From Lineus longissimus (Eukaryota > Nemertea > Pilidiophora > Heteronemertea > Lineidae), in the NCBI RefSeq assembly GCF_910592395.1, contig NC_088313.1, positions 15,826,437 to 15,890,436 on the forward strand: a DNA stretch of 64,000 nucleotides, written 5' to 3'. The notes below the pieces were generated by a model. That model ran no database searches. It was given only the letters and a program-made list of their open reading frames with translations, and had not been told where the DNA came from. Positions 21,712-31,800 of this stretch are shown here, piece after piece; within the stretch, counting starts at the first letter, position 1; every line of letters starts with the position of its first letter. The position numbers and the translations under genes are program-made.

Positions 21712-22940
21712 TGCTGTTGTGGTCCAGAGTACTGATCAAACCTAGACCTGTTATCTGGCTTATAGGATTGGAACGGGTAGGGTTGAGGACATCGAGTGTC
21801 CTGACGAAACTGTTGACCATTATCTGATGGCTGATAATGGGACGGAGAAAAGGGTGGCGCTGGAGGCCTTACGGGCATGAAAGTAGGGTTCATCCCACGA
21901 CTGACCATGTTCTGGTAAGTATAACAGTTTCTCCACACATGATTGGGTTTGTGGCAGAAATAACAGACAATGTTGGAGGTGGCACGACGGGGAGAGTTAC
22001 CAGAACGAGAAATACCATAGGAACCCTGAGAACGACGACTGTCCCTACATGGGGATCTACTGGATACACGATGACTATAACGATAACGGTCTCTAGCCGG
22101 ACTACGACTAGGACGTCTAGACAGATGACTCACAGGAGATGGCGAACTTGAACGGTAGTTCGAGCTATATGTACGAGCACCAGTATCAGAGTTGGACTGT
22201 GGTTGACTAAAATGAACCTGAGGTTGAGTCCTGACCTCTATAGACAAATCTTGCACTTCTGTGCGAAGAGCAGCAAGTTGCTCAGTAAGCCTGTCAACTG
22301 CGCAAGCACTACTGTTAGTGGATGCACTAGCAGTGGTCACATGGACCTGATCAGTGATAAATGATACCTGCTTATTAGCAGTAGTTGGCCTGTCTGGCTC
22401 AGAAAAATCTAAATATTGTTGAGCACGTTCAACGAGAACTGCCACGTCTGCATCTGCAGGGGCAGCCATGATGACTGCTGCCTGACAATTGGTAGGCAAA
22501 ACCTGTAAGAATTTGTCTCGAACCTGTACCTCATTATAATGAATACGCTGGGCTGCTAAGCGTATCTTATTGAGAGTCATTTCGGCTGAATCGCCTGGGG
22601 TATGGGAAAGAGAATGAAAATGCTTGACATTGGCAAAATTTGAATGGGTTGGACTGAACCGCTGCATAAACTGTGCTCTGAGATTAGCGATAGTGGGGAA
22701 AACTTTTCCCTCTGCCCACAGACGTGCTTTGCCACGAAGTCTAGCCTTGAACAATGTTATGATATGAATCATCTCTGCAGCATTTGCTGGCTCGTGGAGA
22801 TTGTGGAAGTGAAGGTAGTCCATAAACGATAAGATATGTGCATGACAAATGTCATGGTCGATCACTTCACCATCAAACAAAGGAGGTAGAAAATCGGTGC
22901 CCCTGAAAGCAGGTGGTGCTGGATCTGCTGGCCCTTCCAT
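21702..22940 (-). CDS. gag: retrotransposon Gag
   Basis: Chosen start is the ATG at 22940 (MEGPADPAPPAF). The frame is open further upstream to 23003 but has no earlier ATG. The first ~190 residues form a capsid-like helical region (LFKARLRGKARLWAEGK, FANVKHFHSL). A Ser/Arg-rich basic stretch follows (SRSPARDRYRYSHR), and then one CCHC zinc knuckle, CYFCHKPNHVWRNC (C-x2-C-x4-H-x4-C). The tail is rich in Pro, Gln and Tyr. Gag packages the element RNA into cytoplasmic particles. The frame ends in AAT TTT TAG, directly on a slippery sequence, so the stop and the frameshift site coincide. Confidence 0.92.
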   Translation of the reverse strand: MEGPADPAPPAFRGTDFLPPLFDGEVIDHDICHAHILSFMDYLHFHNLHEPANAAEMIHIITLFKARLRGKARLWAEGKVFPTIANLRAQFMQRFSPTHSNFANVKHFHSLSHTPGDSAEMTLNKIRLAAQRIHYNEVQVRDKFLQVLPTNCQAAVIMAAPADADVAVLVERAQQYLDFSEPDRPTTANKQVSFITDQVHVTTASASTNSSACAVDRLTEQLAALRTEVQDLSIEVRTQPQVHFSQPQSNSDTGARTYSSNYRSSSPSPVSHLSRRPSRSPARDRYRYSHRVSSRSPCRDSRRSQGSYGISRSGNSPRRATSNIVCYFCHKPNHVWRNCYTYQNMVSRGMNPTFMPVRPPAPPFSPSHYQPSDNGQQFRQDTRCPQPYPFQSYKPDNRSRFDQYSGPQQQNF

Positions 22941-23923
22941 TATTACTGTAAAGGGGTAAAAGTTAGTTATGAAGGAATAAAAAGTCAGGTATTTGGGAAG
23001 CAAAAGTTAATTTCTTCTGAAAAGGAAATGCAACATTAAAGGTTGGGTTGGTCCGTTGTCTATCTTGCTGTAACAGGGCAAAGCTAAACAAAGTTCATAT
23101 TATAGATATACAGTTGTCAAAATCCTCGGGGTCCGGTTCCAGTCAGTTTGCAATAACGAGTGAAAATTTAAGATTAAATGCATTAAATGCTATGAATCGA
23201 CTGATATTGCAAAGTATTGTACTATACTCTGCCAAAATTGAAATGATGCACAAAAATATTGTCCTATTACTAATTAGTTTATAAAATGTCTTTCAAAACA
23301 GTTAATATAAATGACTATCAAAAAGTTTACAAATGTCTCTCAAAAGTTTATAAAATGTCTTTCAAAAAGTTGATAAAATGTCTCTTTTAAAACTGCAACG
23401 CTGGATCAGCTGGAGCCTGGAACGGTATCGGATCTCGAGTAGACATCAGGGCGAATTGAAGAGTATTCTGGCTGCTGGGCACATCATCCGTGAACGTTAT
23501 AGCACATGTCATGATGTAGAAGTTGAATAGTTCGGTACACACAGAGATAGACGTGTACTATGCGTACTGACGAAGACGGTGTCCGTCAATCGATTAAAAA
23601 ATGCTGCGCTCACACTCACAGTGATTCATGGCGATCACAGTGATTTATAACGAAAGTGACGATATATAAATATAATGAAATTCGCACTTACGTCACGAAC
23701 AGTTTAAAAAAAAATTCACGATTTTATAAATATTATATTGACAAACGAACGTCACTATTCTGCCTCCCGATGAAATGAGCGAGTTAGAAATCACGTAGGT
23801 GTACACGTAATGTACATAATGGACTGCAGTGGCACTAGCACGTGGCGTGAAAAACGGAGTCCTCGGTTAATAGAATCTGCTCCAAGACTGAAACGCATCC
23901 GGACTCACTGTCACGAATTGAAG

Positions 23924-23941
23924 ATCCTGGGAAGGTCGCCA
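23924..23941 (-). other. retrotransposon primer-binding site
   Basis: Directly after the 5' LTR end (...ACAACA) the element reads TGGCGACCTTCCCAGGAT. It starts with TGG, the complement of a tRNA 3' CCA, with no spacer. Which host tRNA primes cannot be said from the window. Confidence 0.75.
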
Positions 23942-24426
23942 TGTTGTATTTGCACAGGTTACAAACGTAATAAGTCCTGAATTTGCCTTCTAACGTCCGG
24001 ATCCTTTATTCTAGCACTGCTTCACAAAATTATACACACCAAAGTCATAATTGATAAAATAGTTCGTCGGGATGACGATTCGTGCACGTGATTATAAAAT
24101 ACTCGGGAGACTGGAATAACTCTCTATCGCTCTCTTCTCTCTCTCTCTCTCTCTGCCGAGAGCGTGCGGATAGCTGTTTTGTATTCACGCGCAGCTTGGT
24201 CTGCACCAATCAGGGGGCAACGTTGATGCGTCTCCATCCAATGAGGAGCCGCATCAATGCTGACGTAATTGATCACGCTGGGGAGAATGGAGGATTAAAA
24301 GTAGACCGTGGGAATTTTCACAGGTATCTTATCTGAACCCAATTCCAATAATCCCGCACACTTAATTCCAAGAATTACACATTACAGTGCTACTCATAAG
24401 AAAGGTTTTACAATTACTATACAACA
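23942..24426 (-). repeat. 5' LTR of the retrotransposon
   Basis: 485 bp, and a near-identical copy of 15392-15880 (offset 8,550, then 8,546 after the CT tract). The CT run has 9 units here and 11 in the other LTR. This copy would provide the element promoter; its TATA-like motif lies at plus 24091-24100 and its AATAAA at 24005-24010. Confidence 0.95.
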
Positions 24427-26674
24427 ATATAGCAGAAAAGCTTGGGTAAATATTTCCACACTCTCATGATAAATGTAGGGCTACAATAGATAACCTATAT
24501 TACAGCGGTGCTCCAATAGATAGGCCTATATGTGCGATGTTGACAGTCCAAATCTATATCAATATGATAATTGTATTTTCATGAGAAGCGAATTTAGGAA
24601 GATTGCGGATATGATGGTGGTCTGCTGACTTAAACACACTTGCAAGTACTTCCCTCGATTGAGCCTCGCGGGACAGGTCCTATATTAAAATTGATACTAG
24701 TAGCCTGACATGCTTGTGATGGAGTCATTCAGCGTCCTTGTCTTCCCACCTTGGGTGAAAATTGGATTCCGCCGTGAAGAGACTGAGACAGGACATACCG
24801 TTAATGTAGGCCTATGAAATGCACCTACCACCCCACCCAAAATCATGTTTGAATACATTCAAAGAGGTTCTATTTGAGAGTAACAAGCCTGGTTACGTCT
24901 TGTTTTGATTTACCGTAACTCGCGATCCCATCAATGGAAATATTAAAAACTACTCGTCACATGAAAATTTCATTACGGCTTAACGATTCTACGATAATTA
25001 AAGACTACATCCAGCGAGTGAATTCACAACAGTATACTAATTGATTCTACCGGAAGTAGAACTAAACCGTCTATCCACCCAAAGACAACAACGTCAATGT
25101 CAATGTTGATAGATATGATAATTTATTTTGTACCATTATCCACAACGACATAACATTTCGACCAAATTACATATAACAATTCTTTTTTCACAACAAGGCC
25201 CGCTATATGGGTTTATCAAAACATTGACAAACAGTATTGACCCAGTTCCACGTGCAGCGACCGTCACGGGCGTATGTCAAGCGCACATATCGGGTGTACA
25301 CGTTCATGATTGGTGATTCAACATAATTCAATACTTCCTAGAACTCGACGTTGTACTTCACCATAATATCATTGCATACCCGGCATTCATTCTAACCACA
25401 ACATACATTCACAATACTTCGATAGGCCTTAAACCTTATAGGCATACGTAGGCTTAACGAGTAAAGGTAAGTGTAATATCTAATGGTTGTGGTGTCTCGA
25501 TCCGTTGTCATTAAATCTTCTTCGTTGTAAGCTGCTAAAATGTCCGCTTACTGCATCCTAGCACAGGCCGACACTAAAGCTGAAATTCAGGTCATGTGTC
25601 CACTCGATCGAATTTGAGGCTGGGGTAATTACCGATACCCAGACGCTCTCTATCATCGGCAATGTGAGAGACAAATGCCCCGGTAGATGGTCTTCGTAAC
25701 AACGAGGTCCTCTCGATCCTCTATTCGCTGTGTGTTATTTCTTTTACCTTTGCTTTACGTGTCAAAACTATCTGATCGGTCTTATCTCGGACTGGGTAGA
25801 GCTGTTGTTGATCTTCAGCCGTCCTACCATAACCAGTGGTTTTCTATAATATACTCCGCCTGTCGATATTTCAAACATGACGAAGGAGCGCAAAACGCCT
25901 GATCTCAGGATGATCTTCCGCAGCCCAACTTGTTGCTGCCATGAGAACCCAAAACACAGCAATAATGTTACCACATGCAGTCTATGAAAGTGTAAATTGG
26001 CTCAGAACCCTCTGAGGCAATGTGTGCTTGCATTATGTCCCAGCAATGTCAGGTTCTAGTAGGTTTCTCATCAGTTCTGTTATGATATCGATTCTGTGCT
26101 AAATCGAGTTAACAGTCAGACGGCTGACAATCAATAATACAGGATCCGGGTACCATGGCAAATTATGGACAAGTAGATGGTGATGCCAAAATGATTAATG
26201 CCCATTGTTCTGATTTTCCAGTGTTTCCTGTTAATATCCACAAATTAACAACTTGACGAGTTGGACAAAGGACATTGTAGTGGGTCGTCCTCTCCTTCGA
26301 TCTCATTGTCGTCTGCTCCGATCTCATTCCCATTGACGAACGACAAGAAGAGCGAACCGAACACTGGCGAAGAGAAGATACAGTGTGCGTGTGGTGTAGT
26401 TCAAGTGGACATATGTCTCATGTCATGGCAGTATAGGGAAACACGGAAGTATCCTTTCATGAGAGCATTAAAGAACAACGACCTCGCCATGATAACTTCA
26501 TAAGGGATTAGCTTGACTTGAATGTGTCAGACATTATCTCAATTCCTTTCAATTGACTTTTGGATAGCATTACGGACTATATTTGTGAATAACTTATTCC
26601 GTGGGCTTGTTTTTTTGGTAGATTGAAAACTAATCAACAGAGGATACGAATATCACAGCCGTAGAAACGAAATC
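24427..26674. other. target-site duplication (24427-24430) and intergenic DNA
   Basis: ATAT at 24427-24430 is the right target duplication. Beyond it there is AT-rich DNA with no supported gene. A 33-codon frame starts at a good ATG context at 26155 (ACCATGG) and an 80-codon frame at 26261, but neither has recognisable content. The right end should hold the promoter and 5' UTR, possibly with 5' non-coding exons, of the gene at 26675. Confidence 0.5.
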
Positions 26675-29516
26675 ATGACAGATAGAAGTGGAGAGAAGGT
26701 ATCTCGCCTCAGTGATCAGAGCTTTGAGAGTATTGAGAGTTATCATGAACCTACACAAACGTTGCAGTTAAGGTCACTGTGCCAGGAGGATGAAGGTGGG
26801 GATGCAAATCAAAGTCGGTCTCTATCTAGAGATTGCAATGTCCTCCTTACAGACAGTGAGTTGGAGGGAACTGCACAGGAAACGACAGGACAAGATGTTG
26901 TTATTCAACGGGCGTTTAATGTAGACGAAGTGACTGGACCCTTCCTTGTCACGTATAGAACACAAGAAGGACCAATTGAGACGAAACAGACGGCCTCATC
27001 AGTGAGCTCACAGTCGGCCTCCTCAAAGAAAGTTGTCAAGAACAGTACGAAGGGTAAACGGAGAGCAAAGTCTGAAGTACGTTTTGATGTCCCCGCGGCA
27101 TTAAAGTCACTGCGGCGTCGGCCACGATCAGGGTTCCCCCAAAGACAGGGCATAATTGCTCGGAGGGGAGTTTGCCCCCACAGCTGGGGCTCTGAGGAAG
27201 AGCAGTGGACTGTTTCAGGTGGTGGAGGTTTTGGTGGAAGCGATGATGGCAGTTGGCAAGTCACCTCTGACGGTGATCCACAGGCTGGGTCCAATCAATC
27301 CGGCGGTTCGACGAGTCCACTCGACTCTTGTTCGCGGAATTCGTGGGTTGATGAATCAAATGAGGATACTTCCTCTTGTTCCTCTCCGCTTGATTCTGTT
27401 AGGCAAGGTTGCCACGAGGTCAATCCACACCAACAAGTCCCACAAGCGTCTGGTGTGCAGGAACTGACAGATAGACCTAGAAGTACACTTGTAGACGTTG
27501 CGGCTGAAGCTGAAATGCGTTCACACCTCCAAAGGACCAGCGTAACTTGTGAAGAGGGAGAGAGTGCCACACCTGATGACTCTAGAGATATTCATTCGAG
27601 GTCAAGGTCTCAATCTAGCAACCCCTCAGGTCAAGGTCGAATCAGGAATAGGGAAAATATGACACTTGCCATGGAAAATCCGCCTGCACAACAGTCTACC
27701 ACTGTTATTGGTTCTCGGAGAAGGATTGACCCTTGTGCACCATCTGAGGAAATGGTTTCGTCTTCTCCAAACATTTTCATCACATCATCACCTCAAAATA
27801 TTTGTCAAAACATATTGTCTCCTTCTAGAATGTCTGAAACGTTGCCTGCTGTGTTTGTATTTCCTGACCAGCAATCTCACACAGACCCACGTCAGAGGAC
27901 GGCATCGGTTGCCCCAGCACCTTCTCAACCATCAAGGTCTGCTGCAACTTTGAACTCATCTGTGGTGACTCCACCCCGGCAGCCAAGCCTGTCTGGTAGA
28001 AAAGGGAAAGGAAGAGGACGACCTGCAGACTACAGTGAGATCCCAGCTGCTCTCCAGTCGCTGCGTCGTAAACCTAGATCAGGATTCGGGCAGCGTACAA
28101 GTTTCATGAACCGGATGCAGGTTGGCCCACAAGAATCAACAAGAGTTGATGCAAGTCTTGCACAAAGCCAATCTCTAGACAATAGTGAACCGAATCTTGA
28201 ATCAGCAGTGCCTAGTACGTCTGGTGAGACAATAAATGATAATTTGCCGATGTCCAGAACCATACAACACCAAAGCCAAATCGAAAGTCAAGACCAGGGT
28301 GAGCCAAGTGTACCTCGTACTATTCTGGAAGCTATCGCTAATGTGACTGTGTCAACCCGCGCCCATGACCAAGAAACAGCAGCCCTCCGCTCTCTGCGAC
28401 GCCACCCCCGTTCAGGTTTTCAGCGTCGCCGGCCACGTGTCTCTGGTCACTTTCCTGAAGCCTCTTGTGAGAGCACACCCTCGGAGGCAACCGGTGCTAC
28501 TGCTGCTACCACAGCTAGTGTTGATGAAGCTGCAGAGGTCGGCAGACGAAGTGAAACTCCTGCAGAGCCAGACGAACAAGTCGTAGTTTCGAGACGTCCA
28601 GGTATGTTACTACGAGTGTCATCTATTTAATCCATTACTCTGACAAAGTCTGCTCCAGCATAGACTTCCACTCAGGACTGTATTACCCATTAATTGTTCT
28701 CAATGTTGCAAACTTACTCAAGAACTACCAGCTAAAAAGGGTGGCCATGAAATTGACCACTAGGAATGAAGAGAACTGGAACTGAACATGGATGGAAAAC
28801 TAAATTAATCCTTCACCTTGGCAATTCGCATTACTGTTGTAAGCAATATCAACTGGGTCAAGATCTCGGAGTATAGTAGCAAGAGAGAACCACATGTATC
28901 ACTTCCTTTTGCAGCTCTTCGAGACCCCGACCGTTCCTCACCACCACCGTCATACGATGATCTATTCTTTTACCCTGTCGGGGACGACATTGCCAACATT
29001 GCTGAAGCATTTCTCCCGGATCAGTTCAGTCCCCGGTTACCAAGTTACGATGACGTGTTACGACTATCACAAGTAAGGCAACCCTTCCCCTCCCGTCTCA
29101 AATGATTTTCCTTTAAGTGATTTTTATTTACTGCTGACATTAGTTATGACTAATGTGAATCCCGTTTAGTCTAGTCTTCGCTCCAAAAGTCCTAGGAGTA
29201 AGGTGAGAAACCCCCGCCATCCTCACAATAACAGGCATTATGGTCCAGTTGACCGGTGGTCTCCAGGTGACGAATATTCACTCTACCGTTTGGAACTGGG
29301 TCTGGCCGGATTGACTTACAGTGATAGAAAGGACTCTCATACTATTCCTGGCGATTCACTGTGAGACAGTAGAAACGCCTATCAGTCATTGCATGAAATT
29401 TTTTCTTGTTCTCGCCTCTAATCTTCCTTTAAGTACAACTATCTTTTCTATTTTAGGAATCGCCGCCTCCCTATATGGAAACGACCGCGGCTGACGACGC
29501 CGAACCGGATTCCTGA
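26675..29516 (+). CDS. unrecognised 714-residue protein with three AALxSLRRxPRSGF motifs and C-terminal PY motifs
   Basis: Three coding exons fit by phase: 26675-28601, 28915-29072 and 29457-29516. The first ends CCAG before GTATGT (phase 1); the second has acceptor TTCCTTTTGCAG and donor CACAA before GTAAGG (phase 0); the third has acceptor TCTATTTTAG and stop TGA. Without splicing, exon 1 would stop nine codons later (651 residues). The protein is hydrophilic and low-complexity, with no signal peptide or membrane segment. The motif (P/T)AAL(K/Q/R)SLRR(R/K/H)PRSGF occurs at residues 140-154, 457-471 and 568-582. Basic stretches precede the first (TKGKRRAKSE) and second (GRKGKGRGRPADY, AT-hook-like). 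The spliced C-terminus contains PPPSYDD, LPSYDD and PPPYM, typical ligands for WW domains, for example of NEDD4-family ligases (family knowledge). I do not recognise the protein. Adaptor or nuclear roles are inference. Confidence 0.72.
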
Positions 29517-30059
29517 TGCCAACTGAATCATTCTGGTTCTGTAAATTGGCTTTTAGACATCTCATCCTGGACGATCAGTGGCCAACGAAATGGACACCCA
29601 AGAGCTATCGGACAGTTGTGTATATTCTAGCAGAACTGTGTCCGAATTAATGTACACGTCTGCATCACTTCAGGGGTTCGGACGGTGTAAAGATTTCAAC
29701 CCTTGGAATCGACAACTATGCATTTGGTGTCTGTCCGCATTCGACCTGGTTTGGGCTGCAGTGGTCTTGGTTTTGCAATGAAAGACCGCTGCTGTGCCAG
29801 TGGAATCAGGGACCATGGTCACGTCGCCCCTTAGTTTGCGCCACCAAAGCCGGTATGAAAGATCAGTGCTGACCAGGCCATTGTTTGGTCAAGATGCCCC
29901 CTGTACTTGATTCGCGACGATTCTCACATGTACGGTACGGTACGGTACTAGTATGCACATTTATAAAGTAGTTGTTATTTCCATTTCGTTGCCCTCCCGC
30001 AAAACTACAACTTTGTCGCCCTACTCACTAAGCAACATTCTCAAAACATAACCATTCCT
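29517..30059. other. intergenic DNA
   Basis: Presumed 3' UTR of the PRSGF/PY gene and then unique-looking sequence. The 67-codon frame at 29578-29781 has no recognisable content. ACGGTACGGTACGGTACT near 29932-29950 is a small tandem repeat. Confidence 0.4.
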
Positions 30060-30140
30060 ATTATTAGGTAGATCTCGAACCGACGACCTTCGGATCACAA
30101 GTCAACCACACTTCTGTGCCACCGCGCCCCCTACCCCCCC
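30060..30140 (-). mobile_element. tRNA-derived SINE head (fragment)
   Basis: The reverse complement reads GGTGGCACAGAAGTGTGG, then, about 25 nt on, GGTCGTCGGTTCGAGATCT. These match RNA polymerase III box A (TGGCACAG..) and box B (GGTTCGAGAT) at tRNA-like spacing. A homopolymer of about 18 C (30132-30150, plus strand) lies at its 5' side. The cloverleaf is not convincing as a functional tRNA, and no body or tail homology was identified in the window. Confidence 0.55.
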
Positions 30141-30428
30141 CCCCCCCCCCAAAGCCCGAGCTTTCCAAGCCCATGCTTACCGGTTTCTTGTTATCACAGT
30201 TATTAGTAGCAAACCAGTTTTTTCAGGATTATTATTCTCGGCTGCTGTAACTTGCAACTTTAATTGGTCTCGTATTACAGAGCGTACTAATAACGACACT
30301 GCAATCATCCAAACCCGCTGACAAGTGGGGAATACACACATGCTCCCTAAGGCTCGTGCGAAATGAACTTCATTGTAGTCAAAAAGGCTACATCTTCATT
30401 GTAAACTACATGTACATGTATAATCCGG
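30141..30428. other. intergenic / promoter side of the orphan GPCR
   Basis: Contains the C homopolymer and then AT-balanced DNA ending with ACATGTACATGTATAATC just before the receptor ATG. No further feature seen. Confidence 0.4.
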
Positions 30429-31800
30429 ATGGCCAACTCCACGGCGGATTCATCCGCACTGTCATCTGACATGTCAGAGGCACCAGCTCCACCTTGGCTT
30501 GAGGTCATCGAGTTCATCACGGAACTGCTCTACAAATGGTGGATGGTTGTTGGCGTTGGGCTTGGCGTCCCCGGGAATATGATGTCCCTGCTGATAACGA
30601 TGAAGGATGACAACCGTCAGATCAGTACCTGTATCTATATGGCGGCGTTGGCGATTGTTGACACTGGTGTCCTTATTGTTTCCGAGATGATGTACAAGTT
30701 GTGTGTTTCTCATCGTTTGGTGAGAGGACTGGAAGGAAACCGCCTATTTCTGAGGTAGGCCTAACCATACCCAGAGACTTAGAAACGGCTTTAGAATACT
30801 GATAATAATTGGTCCAACATGTAGATCGCTGAAAATGTATTACGAAAAGGACGGCGTGGTTGGTTCCTTATTCGCGGGACCAGCGCGCTACAAGGCACTG
30901 ACATCACAAGAACGCATGTAGCCTCCTTCCACAAGGAGTTAGGCCGACCAGTCCCGTCCTAATCTACAAGAGCAAATTTAAAAGGGACAGCCTGGGCGGA
31001 CTAACTCGCAGTGTGAAGTTGTCTTCGCTGCTTTCGATGTCATAATCGACCTCCGCTGATTCTGTATCAATGCCACTGTATATATCATTCGTCATTTTCT
31101 CTCCAGTTTCATGTGGTATGGTGCCGATGGCTTTGCAGTCTGTTCGGGGCTGTTCCTCGCTGAAATGAGTGTTGACAGGGCCATTGCAGTGATCTACCCC
31201 ATGAGAGCAGCGACCATTTGCACTGCGTCAAGGGCTGTCAAAATTACGATTACAACCGGTGTCCTAGAGCTGCTCGTTCACACACAGACATTCTTCGTCT
31301 TAGATGTACCAAATCCCCCAAACGGAGCTCTGATCAGGAACTTCCCGGATGCAAGATGGTGGGAGAAATTCTACAACGCCTACCTCCTTATTCTAGGGAC
31401 AATCCTTCCGTTCTCTACCCTCGTCGTCTGCAACACCATCATCATAATCGGCGTCAATCGAGCTGCAAGGCGTCGCAAGAAAATGAAATCGGATACAGCA
31501 GAGAAACCTGGAAAAATAAGGGATGCCAATCTGACGATCATGATGTTAATGACGTCATGTGCATATCTCGTCTGTTCCAGTCCAAAACGGATGTACGAAT
31601 CGTTGGCTGCTGGTTTCGATACTGATTCTCGCTCCGCCCAGGCGATTTATTGGTTGGGGTTTTGGATTTGCACTGAAATATGGATCATTAATTTCGCTGT
31701 TAACTTTTACATCTATTTTCTAGGAGGCGGAAGGAAGTTTCGTCAGGATGCGAAAGATATTTTCAAGAGATGCTGTTGCTTTGTGTACGCGGTAAAATAA
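30429..31800 (+). CDS. orphan rhodopsin-class (class A) GPCR, two exons, 339 residues
   Basis: Exon 1 is 30429-30754 (donor TGAG before GTAGGC, phase 2) and exon 2 is 31107-31800 (acceptor TTTTCTCTCCAG). The joined codon is AGT and the frame continues as FMWYG. TM1 includes GVPGNMMSLL and TM2 has MAALAIVDTG, with the conserved Asp. TM3 ends in SVDRAIAVIYP, a DRY variant, and TM7 has INFAVNFYIYF, where the usual NPxxY Pro is Phe. The usual TM3-start cysteine is not evident. The third loop is short and basic (ARRRKKMKS) and the tail ends in a cysteine cluster (KRCCCF) suited to palmitoylation. The N-terminus carries an NST sequon. It resembles the divergent peptide-type orphan receptors that are expanded in marine invertebrates. 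The ligand is unknown, and it is not aminergic because there is no Asp at the TM3 amine site. Confidence 0.75.

Larger units (their letters stand above)
15392..24426 (-). mobile_element. complete Ty3/gypsy-type LTR retrotransposon, 9,035 bp
   Basis: Flanked by two LTRs (489 and 485 bp) that begin TGTTGTA and end TACAACA. They differ, as far as I can see, by one substitution (A at 15464, G at 24014) and two CT units. Inside, read on the minus strand, are a primer-binding site next to the 5' LTR, gag with a zinc knuckle, and pol in the order protease, reverse transcriptase, RNase H, integrase. That order defines Ty3/gypsy rather than Ty1/copia. Both long frames are uninterrupted, so the copy looks young and potentially active. 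No envelope-like open frame is visible: the 1 kb between the pol stop and the 3' LTR (15881-16884) is non-coding. The 5' leader (22941-23941) contains four imperfect 23-bp repeats (TATAAAATGTCTTTCAAAA-like, about 23280-23385). Confidence 0.95.
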
